Assembly: GCA_028551475.1 (NCBI GenBank)
Contig: CM052354.1
Coordinates: 15,647,258-15,711,257 of the forward strand
Source: Casuarina equisetifolia
Lineage: Eukaryota; Streptophyta; Magnoliopsida; Fagales; Casuarinaceae
Length of the DNA stretch: 64,000 nucleotides
Reading direction: 5' to 3'
Below are positions 24,355 to 35,903 of this stretch, piece after piece; the stretch's first letter is position 1, and each line of letters starts with the position of its first letter. The translations under genes were made by a program, and so were the position numbers. Below the pieces are notes generated by a model. That model made no database searches and was not told the DNA's origin. It saw only the letters and a program-made list of their open reading frames with translations.

Positions 24355-26701
24355 ATTTTCATTAGCTTGTAGACTTAGGGACTATTGGCCATATAATATC
24401 TCCTCGTTCATGCATTAATGGGTTTAGGATTGTTTGACTACCAAATGGTAGATGCATCCCTTTCACACATATAGGTTTAGTCATACTTTATAATAGATAT
24501 TACCTTTATGATGTCTTAGATACTCTCGCAGTTATTGCAAATTTGTTATCTACCACTAAATATACCCGCAATAGTAATTGTGCCATTACATTATTGTCCA
24601 ACTTTTGCCTTTTTTAAGACTTATGAACTAAGACATGACGGGGCTTGGTAAGGTGAAGCATGGGCTTTATTATCTCATGATGAATTTGGATAATGCATGT
24701 AACTCTAAATTAAATAGTTCTGTAGTAGGTCCTTTTGATTCCTTTAAGTTGAATAATGTTTATCAAACTTTATCTATTCCTATGACATGTAAACTCTTGC
24801 ATTAATGATTAAGACACCCATCATTCAATGCCATGCATCATATTTATGATATGCCTATGTCTTCAATGTATGATATAAAAACCTATGATGTATGCCTTCT
24901 AGCTAAGCATGCAAGACCTTTATTTCCCAATAGTTCATCTACGATGTTGAGTTTATTCAAACTCATATATGTTGATATATGGAGGCCCTATGGAGCCCTT
25001 TGTCATTATGGTGTGAGATATTGTCTCATCGTAGTCAATGACCATTCTTGGGCCACTTGGACCTATCTTGACCATCTTCGAGTTTGGTGGACAAAACAAT
25101 ATGTGCATTGTTTTTATATATTAGTCTTTTTAAGTAAAGAAAAAAAAAAGAATAACCCAATCCAACCCTACCATATTAGGTCAATCCACACCAACAACCT
25201 TTGCGCATGGTGGAAAGCTAGTTACTATACACATCCTCACAGCATTAGTAGCTAGCCTCTATTGGGTGCACCAAATGGATATTCACAATTCTTCCTTATA
25301 TGGTTTAAAACAAGCATCTAGACAATGGTACCAAAAGTTCACTGATGCATGTCTTTGAGTTGGATTCCACCATTCATAGCATGACTACTCCTTGTTCCTC
25401 AAAAGCACCTACAAAAGGCTCTCAATCATCATTCTTTATGTTAATGATATGATCATTATTGGCAGGGATAAGGAAGGTATTGTTAAATTAAAAAAATATT
25501 TGTACTCCACCTTTAAGATGAAAAACTTACATGTCAAGTATTTCTTGGGAGTTGAGATGCCACATTCGAAATTTGGTATAGTTATGAATCAGTAGATGAT
25601 GTAGAAGCAATTATGCCAACCCAAGCTAATGGCTCAGCCTATATGTTGAGTGTCCTAACAATTACATGTTTGGAAATCTTAAATGATTAAGAATTTTGAC
25701 AATTTAAGAATCCTAAAACAATGTTAAGGAGTCCTAAACGTATCAAAATTCTTAAAGAATCTCTTGGATGCCCTTTTAAGTTTGGGCTTCTTGGACCCAA
25801 ACATGTAATTGCTGGGACACTTAATATATGGGTTGGGCTGTTAGCTTGGGTTGGCATAGTTGTTTTCGTATCAATAAAAGTATGCACTTGAATTAATTTC
25901 AGAGTATGGGCTTTCTAATCGCAAACCAGTTGACACACTTATGGAGTAGAATGTCAAGTACACAAGTACTGAATATGACAAGTTCCTCCATAAGTAGGGA
26001 GATTTGCTATTAAAGGATATCACTAGGTATCAAGGGCTAGTTGGACAATTGATCTACCTCACAGTCACTAGACCCTAAATCAGCTTTGCAATACATCTAC
26101 TGAGTAAGTTCATGCATTGTCCTAAAGAGTCCCACCTTGAGGTAGCTCTATGAGTTATTAGATATGTGAAGTAGTCACTAAGGCAAGGCTTATTGATGAA
26201 GGCCATAAATAGCTTGGAAATACATGCCTATTGTGATGTGATGTACAATTCATGTCCCATGGATTGTCAATCGACAACGAGCTTCTGTATCATGCTAAAG
26301 AATTCTCTTATATCCTAGAAGAGTAAGAAACAATCATTTGTCTCATGTTCATCTATAAAGTTAGAATATAAGGCTATGATATTAACTACTTGTGAGATCA
26401 TATGGTTACTTAGGTTGTTTAAGGACTTGCAAATGCTGCTCATCAAACCCATATCCATCTTTTGTGATAATGAATCTATCATGAAGATAGTAGCCAATTT
26501 GAATCTACATGAGAAGACCAAGTATATCAAGATAAACCATCACTTCATTAAGGAGAAGATAGCAACACAGATCCTCTGGACTACACATGTCCCCACAAAG
26601 GAACAACCTGCAAATTTATTGACCAAGGGATTGGGGATCCAAAAACACCATTTTCTTTTTAACAAGCTAGGTGCTTATGATCTTTACCGACCACTAGCTT
26701 A
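24355..26701 (+). pseudogene. Pol of the old Copia element (protease to RNase H), deleted and broken
   Basis: The order is a decayed protease (LVDLGTIGHI near 24368 for the usual DSGATDHI), then the pre-integrase region (RHPSFNAMHHI near 24810-24845), then the integrase start (KLIYVDIWRPYG near 24960, which keeps the first catalytic Asp). The rest of integrase and the reverse transcriptase fingers are deleted near 25255. Next come LYGLKQASRQWYQKF (25298-25342) and the catalytic box as YVND instead of YVDD (25438-25449). A foldback insertion follows, then RNase H with CDNES (26460) and HEKTKYIKI up to GAYDLYRPLA* at 26701. Typical Copia order, not functional. Confidence 0.83.
25594..25878. mobile_element. 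Small foldback (MITE-like) element in the Copia reverse transcriptase
   Basis: The Copia frame reads IVMNQ up to 25592 and resumes at KYALELISEYGLS near 25879, so about 285 bp are extra. The two ends of the extra DNA are inverted copies of each other. About 68 bp at 25606-25673 (ATGCCAACCCAAGCTAA..., ending ACATGTTTGG) match the reverse complement of 25797-25865 with roughly 80% identity, and weaker complementarity continues inward (TAAGAATTTTGA). It encodes nothing. The exact ends and target duplication cannot be fixed by eye. Confidence 0.75.
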
Positions 26702-26709
26702 AGGGAGGA

Positions 26710-26904
26710 TGTTGAAAATACATGTTCTTGAATTGACATTGTACATGTGAACAATAAGAAAAGCCCATATGAATAATAGTGAAATTATACCATTTCAGCT
26801 TAAGTAGGAAAACTCACATATTTTGTGAGTTTCATTCCATTGTAACCGATACACACCTAAATGAGAGGAGTTTCACAGTTTCTCCTTTAAATGATCTTTT
26901 AATA
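26710..26904 (+). repeat. 3' LTR of the old Copia element
   Basis: 195 bp, preceded by the polypurine tract AAGGGAGGA. The terminal CA has become TA. It is followed by GGAAT, the partner of GGACT before the 5' LTR. Confidence 0.9.
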
Positions 26905-26909
26905 GGAAT

Positions 26910-28919
26910 AGACATGGACCACTTTTAATATTTAATTATAAATGTTAAAATAATTTATTTTTGATCTCATTTTGATTAAAGGATATCAGATTTTAATTTA
27001 ATGAATTATGTATTTTAGTTGGTCTTGGTTGAATAAGTTGATAAGAATGAGGAAGATGATATAACTCTTAATAGCATGTGAAGGAAACCCATAAGACTTG
27101 AGCCTTGGCTCCAGGACAACGAAAAGAAACAACAATAGCTTACAATTTGGTTTCGATTATCAGATCAAATATTATGTTTGGTGACTTGCAATGAAGTAAT
27201 GAAACCATGAAGCTAGGGAAGAAGGAAACAACTCATTTTGGCTTTCATGTTTCATGGTGTGAAACATATCGTTACTCAAGCATTGTTAAGGAAGTTTGCT
27301 GAGCTGCAGAAATTGTTTAAACAAGGGCCGAAGCTCTTCATTGGAAGGGAAGGGATAGATGCACTTTCAAGGAGTTAGATAGTTGATGCTCAACACATTA
27401 AATTTGTTAGACATAATAATTACACTTATATGTTTAAGAATTTACTTCTTTTAATGATTAATTTTAATTGGAAAGTTGAATTCTTTCTAATATGACATCA
27501 TAACTCAAATTCATCACATTATAAATTAAATCTTATTGAACACAAAAGTCTTTTATTGAAAAAATATAATTTTTGAATATTATTTAAATATAAAAATGCC
27601 CCTTAATTCTTGATTTAATTTTTTATTAAACTATGAATTTGTTGATACTATAATATTAGAGCTAAATGGATCAATTAGAATTTTTGCTCAATCTTAAACT
27701 CTTAAAATATATTCAATATGTAAGGATTATAAACTTCACTCTCTTCAATCTTGAACCTATAGTATGATTGAGTGTACAAGAGTGTGTTAGATATGAAAGT
27801 TTTCCATTAAAAAGACATGACCTTTAGGTAATATTTAAATATAAATATTCCATTAACTCATAAGTTAACTTTTGAATTGAATTCTAACAAATTATATAAT
27901 TTCATTTTCATTATTGATAAATTGCATTGTTATAATGTCCTTATGGAAGATTGTTAAAAGTCATAAATACCAAAAATGAAATGACATTTTTTTAATATAT
28001 CCATGAAAGTTTCCTACCAATCTTGGCCTGATTCTGGGCGACCCCTAGCTTTTTACAAATGAAATTGTGCAAACTATTTTAATCACTAAAGCCTTCCTTC
28101 TTCCCTTCCCTTCAACTCCTATAAGAGTCATCATCTGTCTAAAATGAGTCCCATAGATAGCATTAATAAAAATTTGGGAAACCTTCTACTTCATTCTCTT
28201 CTTCAATGGCCTCTAGAATAGATTATTTATCCTCCTCTTCCTTCAGGCTGGTTTCTTTTAGAAGGAAAATCTTTGAGAACTCGTGGGATTCCTCATAGGG
28301 GCTGCATGGCTGAATCTGTTGGCATTGCCTCTCTCGCTGAACAGCCTTTCCAATCCTACGACAACGGAGAAGGATGTAGGATGTCTGGCTTGCACTTCAG
28401 CTTGAAGACCGTCCTCTAAGCCATACACGAACCCCCAAATTTTGTCATATGTAAGTATTAAGAATATTAAGTAGTTTCATAATCATTTTCAAAAGACACC
28501 TCAAGAGAAAAGGGGAGTAACCACTTATAAGGCTTGTTTATATCATTTCCTTTTGACTGAGGGATAAATCTAAGTATCTTCAACACACTCTTGCACACAA
28601 TGAAAATTATATTAAAAATATGAAATGGTTCCATAATCATCCCTAAAATGCACTTCAAGAAGAAAGGGAGAACAACCACTTATGAGAAGCCATCACTTAG
28701 AAAGCCTAGGTTTATATCCTCTTCCTTTAATATAGGACAAATCCAAACATCCTCAATAGTAAGTCTTCCTACATGTAAGAGGAGTTTTGAGAAACAATTA
28801 TAATGATCACTTACATAACAGTTTGGTGAAATCTGGTCAGCTTCTGAAAAAATTTTTGATACCAAGTTGACCAAAAAACTAAAATATACTTATTGTCAAC
28901 CTAGCCCAAGTGACGGCTT
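26910..28919. other. AT-rich intergenic stretch, no supported gene
   Basis: 27020-27420 has a broken plus-strand reading (VKHIVTQALLRKFAELQKLF near 27260-27320) that I cannot assign. 28205-28430 has another broken, transit-peptide-like plus-strand reading (ESVGIASLAEQPFQSYDNG) with stops. 28467-28770 contains two degenerate direct copies of a roughly 140-bp segment. Nothing else was recognised. Confidence 0.4.
28467..28770. repeat. Two degenerate direct repeats of about 140 bp
   Basis: The segment starting GTTTCATAATCATT near 28471 and the one starting GGTTCCATAATCAT near 28627 continue in parallel. Both have AACCACTTAT, then GGTTTATATC or GTTTATATC, then a CTTCCTTT-like stretch, then a CATCCTCAA/TATCTTCAA block. 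The offset is about 156 bp. Confidence 0.55.
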
Positions 28920-29345
28920 CCCTTCCCAACTCCTCTTTCAATAGTTGGAACTAGATTTGGACTTTCCCTTCTAAGTTTCAAGAGGCAATGGAGACTTTAC
29001 CTTCTTCTGGATCACGATGGAAGCGGAAAAATTCCTCTTCTCTACACACCCAAGTCGTAGGGTCCTCATCTCCTACGTATCTGGGGAAGTCGAGCTTCAT
29101 AGCTCTTGCGTGCCACCCTGCAGGGCGTTCCTTCGAGCTGTTGCCGGATCGACTTTGCCGGCTGTACGACTCTCCCCTTTTTGTAGAATGAAGGAGGTTG
29201 CACATGGTCGATTTTCTCGTGGACAGCAACAAACATTTGCTGCATGGTATCCGTGAACTCACAAATCTTATGGTTCATCTTCGCTTCCAAGTGCTTAGTT
29301 CGTGAGTCGGCCATGGGAGGATGATACTCTCTCTAATGCCACTTT
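28920..29345 (-). pseudogene. Ty3/Gypsy gag fragment
   Basis: On the minus strand a start MADSRTKHLEAKM at 29314 leads into a helical region. After a frame change this becomes MKLDFPRYVGDEDPTTWV then EEFFRFH (29090-28985), the Gypsy gag core (family form KLDFPRFDG..P..W...AEQFF). A decayed primer-site-like string, GTGGCATTAGAGAG, lies at 29325-29345. No LTR or pol was seen, and the frame is broken. Confidence 0.72.
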
Positions 29346-30476
29346 GATAGGAACTATGGTTGCGACAAATGGAACAGGTTTGAAGGGGACGAGGGGCTAT
29401 TATGCTTCATCCAGATTAATAACGAAATGATTGTGAAAATGGCAGAATACATTGCAAAATATTAAAAATATTAAAATTTATCTTAAAATCTTAAGATATT
29501 AAATAAAAAAATTTATCACTTATAAGTTTAATAATTCATCTTTAATTTTTTTTAAAGAACCGGCCTCCAAGGTGTTTACACAACTCCAAATCCTCCCCTC
29601 TTTTTATACTCCTTTCAGACTGACATGACTTGGCACGACTGAATTCATTTTTTACACTATGAACCAACCTGACTTGGGGAAGAGCTCTCCACCATTTTTT
29701 TTTTCCTCCCCTATTTTAGCCGACATTCGGTATCTCTTCCACCTAATTAGTTTGTATTATTTTCTTCATTCTATTTCTTTAACCAATTTTTACACGTCAG
29801 CATAACTTTTCTCAACCTCTACTAACACAATTGTCTTATTAGAAGACTTATTCTGATTTAAAGAATTAAGGTAGAAAATTGATTTATATGGAATTGTACA
29901 AAATGAATTAATATTTCTTTGAAAAATATTATGTATAATTTGCAAATGGAAACAATTTTGCTAATTTAGTGATGAAAAGAGAATGTAATTTTTTGATAAT
30001 TTCTTCTAAAATTTCCCTTTTTTAATAGGAAAACAAACTACTATGTTTATTTAAAGTAGACTAGGGAAATTTAAAATTCATAAAGATGTTAGTAAAAGTT
30101 GGAGGCTTTTTAGTCTCGGTCTCCTCACAGACGTAAATGAGTTTTACAATGCCAAAAAAAAGTCTACAAATATACCCATTTCAAATATTATATTAAATTT
30201 AAAAAAATACATAAAAAAAAAGAAGATACATCTTAATTATTCTTAAATGTCCTAATTTCTCAGACTTGTTAATACGCCTCCTCATCCTTGGATATAAGCA
30301 GACCTGCAACAAAGATAGAACAAGTGAGAAACTTCAAGCAAGCTTTTGTCCTTCTGGGAAGCGGAATTCCGAGACACGAACCATCTCCGTCGTTGCTTTC
30401 CATCGACAGCCACCGCCCACCTCCTCACCTCGGAAACCATCGACTGAGCAATCGTTGTTTGAAGCTTGTTTGAAGA
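29346..30476. other. AT-rich region, probable promoter and 5' UTR of YJU2
   Basis: Without a supported gene. The sequence becomes GC-richer from about 30340 (CT-rich and CACC-rich), which suggests the 5' UTR of the YJU2 homologue starts near 30270-30350. Reading frames there run into the YJU2 first exon in the wrong frame. Confidence 0.45.
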
Positions 30477-33400
30477 ATGGGAGAAAGAAAAGTGCTGAAC
30501 AAGTACTACCCCCCGGATTTCGACCCCTCGAAGCTGCCGAGGGTCCGGCGTCCGAAGAACCAGCAGATCAAGGTCCGCATGATGCTTCCCATGAGCATTC
30601 GCTGCAACACCTGCGGCAATTACATCTACAAGGGCACCAAGTTTAATTCCCGCAAAGAAGACGTCATCGGCGAGGTCTAGCTTTTGTGTTCTTCTCCTTT
30701 GATTTTACGGTTTCTTGACAAAATTGAAAATTTGGATTACTCTTACATGTCCCAACAACTGAAAGTGTTATGGACGCCAAATTAGTTTCTCTCTTTACAT
30801 TTTAGAGTTTTTGTCCCGTAAAAGTTCTTTATGTTGGCTCAACCAAAAAAGAAAAAGAAATAGTTATTCGTTCTGTATTATTTAATCGCTTAGATTGAAA
30901 TTCAACCCTGGAAATTTCGCTGCCGCTTAATGCCCTATTGTTAGGTTGAGGGCCATTGTTTCTTTTACACCCATGAACATTCCCTTGGTTTAATCTTAAT
31001 TCCACATCTGGTACAAGTCTTAGTCTATCCTAGTTCTCTATTGTAAGAGTGTTTGATAGGAAGTATGGACTTAGAGTAGATGCTGATGTTGTTTGAAAAT
31101 TTCTACTGTACTTCTTGTTTAGAAGATAACAAGAATACACAAGTGTCAGCCTTATTGCTGTTCCTTCATTTTGTTATTCCTTCTTGGTCTTCCAATTTGG
31201 TATGGTAATTATTTTGTCAGGTTTCTCCATGCCAAGATTTATATATGTGACGTTTTTTGACCTGTATTATTAATGTTTAATCATTTTCAGACATATTTAG
31301 GAATTCAAATATTCCGATTCTACTTCAAATGCACAAAGTGCTCTGCTGAGCTTACGATGAAGACAGACCCTCAAAATTCAGACTATATCGTTGAGTCTGG
31401 TGCAACACGAAATTTTGAACCTTGGCGTGAAGAGGATGAGGTAAAAGTTTACCCCTCTGCATGCAATTGTGTGTCACATGGCCCAATTCGTTAATGTTCT
31501 TAGCAGCATAGTTTATGACCATTGATAAGTATCCTTTTTTTAGGTAGCAGATGCAGAGAAACAGAAAAGGGATGCTGAAGAAATGGGAGATGCAATGAAG
31601 TCTTTGGAGAACAGAACCTTGGATTCAAAAAGAGAGATGGACATACTTGCTGCACTTGATGAAATGAAGTCTATGAAGGTATTTACTTTAGTCCGTTTAT
31701 GTAATTGGGTTTCCAATTGACAATGGCTAAAATTGAATGTTCAAGGACTTGCATAGCCTTGTAACTCTTTTGGACATGTTTCCGCATGATTATTGTGGTG
31801 GTTTATGATATTTTTGCTTCTATTTATCAATTAACTGGTTGATGAAGACGTGAGGTCCATGAAATTTTGACACTGATTTACTTTCTCCCTTTGTTTTGCA
31901 GTCTAGGCATGCAACTGTGAGTGTAGATGCCATGCTTGAGGCCTTGCAGCACACAGCTGTGCAAAAGGTATTGATGTTCTCTTAAGTGCACATGCCTCTG
32001 GATTATTTCATGTGTTGCAATATCATTGGATTTGGCAAGTTTTTTTCATATTGTAAGCAAATTGTATGTTTATACCTACCATATGCAATCAAGCATAATG
32101 CACAGATGACTTGATTTGTTTGCTTTCTCTCACTCTCTCTTGTATAATGATGTGGTCTTGACAATTAATGATCTATGTGCTAACAGGAAAAGAAGTTGGA
32201 AGAAGAAGATGAAGCACTGATAAAATCAATATTTCAAGTCAGTACATCCATTCTACCTTTACTTTTTATGCCATCTTTCCTCCTTCCTTTATGTGCTCTC
32301 CTTCCTCTTTGGGGGCCCTTCTCTTCCCCTTAATGTTATGAGATATTTATTTCTATGTTGTTTTCTATGTTAAAAATCTCTTTCAGAATTCAAAGGAATA
32401 TATTCGAAGAATTCATGATGAAGATCTAGATGATGATGGAGATATGATTCAGCTTGCGAGTGGCAATGGTGAAACATCTAGTGATCAACCGAAGGTTTGG
32501 TTATTGTGTAATTTTGTGTACTTTTTATGGTATAAATATGACTTTAGGTCTCATGGTGGAATTTTTTTTTAATTTTTGAAGCTTATTAGCTTTCTTAACT
32601 AGAGGAGTTTAGAATTGATTTGATTGATTGGAATCTGGTATGCTCTCTAGATATGGGTTATAGAGATAAGGAAGCTTAGCGCTTCTAACCAAGCTTTCTT
32701 CAGAAAATGGTTATTGTGTTTCGCAAAGTCAAGGGGTCACTATATGAGAAGAGTAATAGTGCTAAACATGGGGGACTCCTGGGACTGTGGGCTCTGATTT
32801 GGTAAGGAGACTTCTGGGTTGCGGTCTTTAGGAAAGCATTATGGAAGGTTGCAACAGGTCCTTTAGGTTTTTCAGGGTGTGAGACTGTAGGGGAGAGTAC
32901 ATTTCAAGAGTTACGATTGCTGTTAAGACATCGTTTTAAAAGGTTTGCTCATATCTGTTTTTAATTGCTAGAGATAAGGATACATCGCTTGATTCTTTGT
33001 TCAATTATCAAGATGAGAGTTATTCATTCATGGTATCTTTAACTTAATCATACATTCAACGATAAGTAGTTGGAATCCATAGATTCTCTCTTAGAGTCCA
33101 TTATAGTCTAATATCCCAACCAAAGATGGGGGCAGAACCAATTCATTTGGAAGCATACACAAAGTGGTAAGTTTGATGTCCATTCTTGCTTACGGTGCTC
33201 AGAGGGTCTAATTAGATGTCTTTCCTTTGTAAAAGTTCCTTTCTTTGTTTGACCTGTTGCTTTGGGTAAATATCAAGCTGTCCATAATTCAATCCAGTGG
33301 AATGTATGCATTGCTTATTGGTGGAATGTATGCATTGCTTATTGGTGGAGTGCATGTAGTCTAGAAGGCTCGGCTAACCCCTTATTGCTTCTGCAAGTAT

Positions 33401-35903
33401 TTGCTAGGAAGATATGGTCTTATGCCTTTTCTTTATGTGATACCTAAGAAAGTAGTTACTGTCCAGTTTTCTCCCCGACCATCTTCCCCTCTCCTCCAGG
33501 AAACTAGATTCATATTGTGACCAGATGCACTGGCTATATTTATGTGCCACTACAAAATATTAGCTACAGCCATGGCTCTGTGTTTGATTACATACTCTAA
33601 ATTGAGTTATTGTATGTCTTATGCGGGATTCAATGGGTGTTTGTGGAGAATACCTCCACAATCCTAATTCACTAACTGATTTGGACTTTGTGCTTAGCTT
33701 GCCTCTTTTCCCTCTTCCCTCTTCTCACTTCCCATGCAGCTGGTGCTTGCTCTTCACTTTTCTTTTATTCCTTTTTTTTTTCTTTTTTTTAACCCTAAAT
33801 TCTTTATCTGAATGATTTTTTCCCCTCATCATTTGTTAAATAGCTTATAAATAATGAAAATTAAATTCTTGAAGATTCACAAAAGGATTTGGTCAAGAAC
33901 AATCTGATAATTATTAGCCAATTGGTAGAGTCATAGGGGCCAAAGTGACAACCAAACTCAGATTGACCAACTTGTTTGCTTGCCTTCATGTTGTTGTTTG
34001 ATCTATTACCAAGTGGTATTGGGATGAATTGAAATGTTGATTTTTGCTTGGCTTATTAAGAGATGTTTTCGGCTCAGGTTGGTTATTAAACCTGACTAAC
34101 GCTGCCAACCAATTGGGCTTCTTTTATTACTAAATTCCTTCATTATCAGTACATGTTATTGTTAACAGTTTCTTTTTTAAAGCCCTACCTCTGTTCTAGT
34201 CCGGTTTACATCATTCACAGAAGCTGGCTAGAAAGTAGAGGAACAATTCATTTTCAACATTGGCTTTGCACCAACTCCAGTATCAGTTTTCCAATTTCCT
34301 TTGTATTTTAGCTTTGGTTTTCTAAAAGGTGTAAGCTGCGGGTTTTGAAGTTGGCGGCTTATTTAGCTGGAAATTCAATTTCTTGGGTTCTTGTGGCTTA
34401 ACACTGCTGAAATGAAATTATGACCTTGTCATGAATTTGAAAGTTAATAGTGGAAAACTTTGGCCTTGTATTCATATAAATGGAAAGAAAAGAAAGAAAA
34501 ATGGCGGACGTGAAGCTGAAATATGTTATGGAGAACTGCTATGTGATAGATTATAGGTACTTTTCATTTTATAGACGAACAAAGTTCTTTTTTTTTTTCT
34601 TAATTAGATTGTTGTACCATCTGGGTGCTGTTTACCTGCTTTTCTGTTGCAATTCTTGTATAGTTGGAAGTTGAATTCTCTCTTTTTTCACATAGATGTT
34701 CTTGTCTTCCATAATTTTTATGTATATGCTCCTGCTCCCTCGATTCTTTTTTTTTTTTTTTTTTTTCTTTGTAATTTCTATGTTGAAGGGGTTTTCTTCA
34801 ATTGCTTTCACGTGACAAAGAAAGATAATGATTTCTAAAAACTCCCAGAATTTATGTTGCTTTATTATCTTTGTTGTTATTATCATTATTATTACTGTCA
34901 TAGTAATAACTATTATTATGATTATCTTTTTCTATATCTGAACTAGTACTAGAAATTAGATCACTTTGAGGGACACTTGAAAAAGGATAAGAAAAGAAAA
35001 ATGACACAGGTAACAGTTGTTTGAGAATAACTGAGTACAGTATACATGTATATATTATTGGAAGAATTTAATACTTGGACTCATATACACACGCGATTGC
35101 AATGCAGAGAAGAAAGGTTTCTGAAGAGGTTTCTGGTAACCCAACAGATTCTTTAACAAAAGCTGCTTTTGCTGACAGTTCCACCAGTGAAGGTATGTGA
35201 ATGTTCACAATTTTTGCCCCCATCATAGTATGCAAGTTGGAATGCCTTATCATAGCCATTGGTGCTTAAGCAATTTCATCTAAAGGGAAACGTAAATTTA
35301 GGATTTTCTTTTAATTTGATATTATCTTTTTTTCCCCCTTTCTGGTTTTTCCAAGTTTATTTGCAGGCAATTTTGACTGAGGCGTAAATGGACTGACTCG
35401 TATAAAGAATTTTGTTTGTTCTGGATTTGCATGTTTGTTCAAACACTTTTTCTTTTTTTCTTTTTTGGGTTAGAATCACTCTAGTTTTTGTGGGACGGGG
35501 AGAGAGTTGCATTTGATTTGCCTTTAATATTGTCAAAATTTCCTTTGGCTGCAAAGTAAATTATTATTTGTATATCCAGGATTCCCCCCTCCTCTTTCTC
35601 TTCTCCTAATATCCATCTAAGTGTTGAGATTTATGTTCTCTGGTGTTGTTGACAGAAAATCCAAGTGGTTCAGGGGCTGCAGGTGATGCCAAGTTTGTGT
35701 TCAAGTCTTCAACTGTTAGGATTTCGGTGGTCAAGAAACCAGGTTCCGAACATAGCAATTCAGCGAAGCTGGATAACAAAGGGGCTGTAGCCAACAATGC
35801 AAGTTCACTACCAAAAGATAATGGTCAAGGCCATAATACTAATGGTGCAGGCACTGCCCTTGGCTCACTCTTACAGAACTATGAAAGCGATGACGATGAG
35901 TGA
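30477..35903 (+). CDS. YJU2: Splicing factor YJU2 / CCDC94 homologue, eight exons, 346 aa
   Basis: Exons are 30477-30674, 31291-31440, 31544-31678, 31902-31967, 32187-32237, 32387-32494, 35108-35192 and 35656-35903. All junctions are GT/AG and all phase 0 except the last intron (phase 1). The protein starts [17 protein letters not shown], the family's signature start. It has two CX2C pairs ([20 protein letters not shown] and CTKCSAE) forming the zinc site, then [11 protein letters not shown] and a charged helical segment [19 protein letters not shown] low-complexity tail ends [11 protein letters not shown]. Yju2/Cwc16 proteins join the Prp19-associated spliceosome and promote the first, branching step of pre-mRNA splicing. 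The length is close to the plant and human forms. Intron 6 is 2.6 kb. Confidence 0.95.
33298..33345 (+). repeat. 24-bp tandem repeat, two full copies plus a partial one
   Basis: GTGGAATGTATGCATTGCTT-type unit at 33298-33321 and again at 33322-33345, identical, then a diverged partial third copy. It lies in intron 6 of the YJU2 homologue and has no assigned function. Confidence 0.9.

Larger units (their letters stand above)
17230..26904 (+). mobile_element. Old Ty1/Copia element containing a nested Gypsy element
   Basis: LTRs at 17230-17430 and 26710-26904 begin TGTTGAAAATACATG. The 5' copy ends CA and the 3' copy ends TA. The 5' LTR is followed by a primer site (TGGTATCCTAAGC at 17431) and the 3' LTR is preceded by a polypurine tract (AAGGGAGGA, 26701-26709). 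The flanks GGACT (17225-17229) and GGAAT (26905-26909) are a 4/5 matching target duplication. By hand the LTRs differ at about 22 of 195 sites, so the element is old. Its 5' leader was interrupted by a Gypsy insertion (17464-22919), and its reverse transcriptase by a foldback element near 25594-25878. Confidence 0.9.

Noticed and set aside
30266-30646. 126-codon frame overlapping the YJU2 start
   Set aside because: It reads the YJU2 5' UTR and first exon in the wrong frame. The YJU2 frame at 30477 carries the family signature and joins seven further exons.
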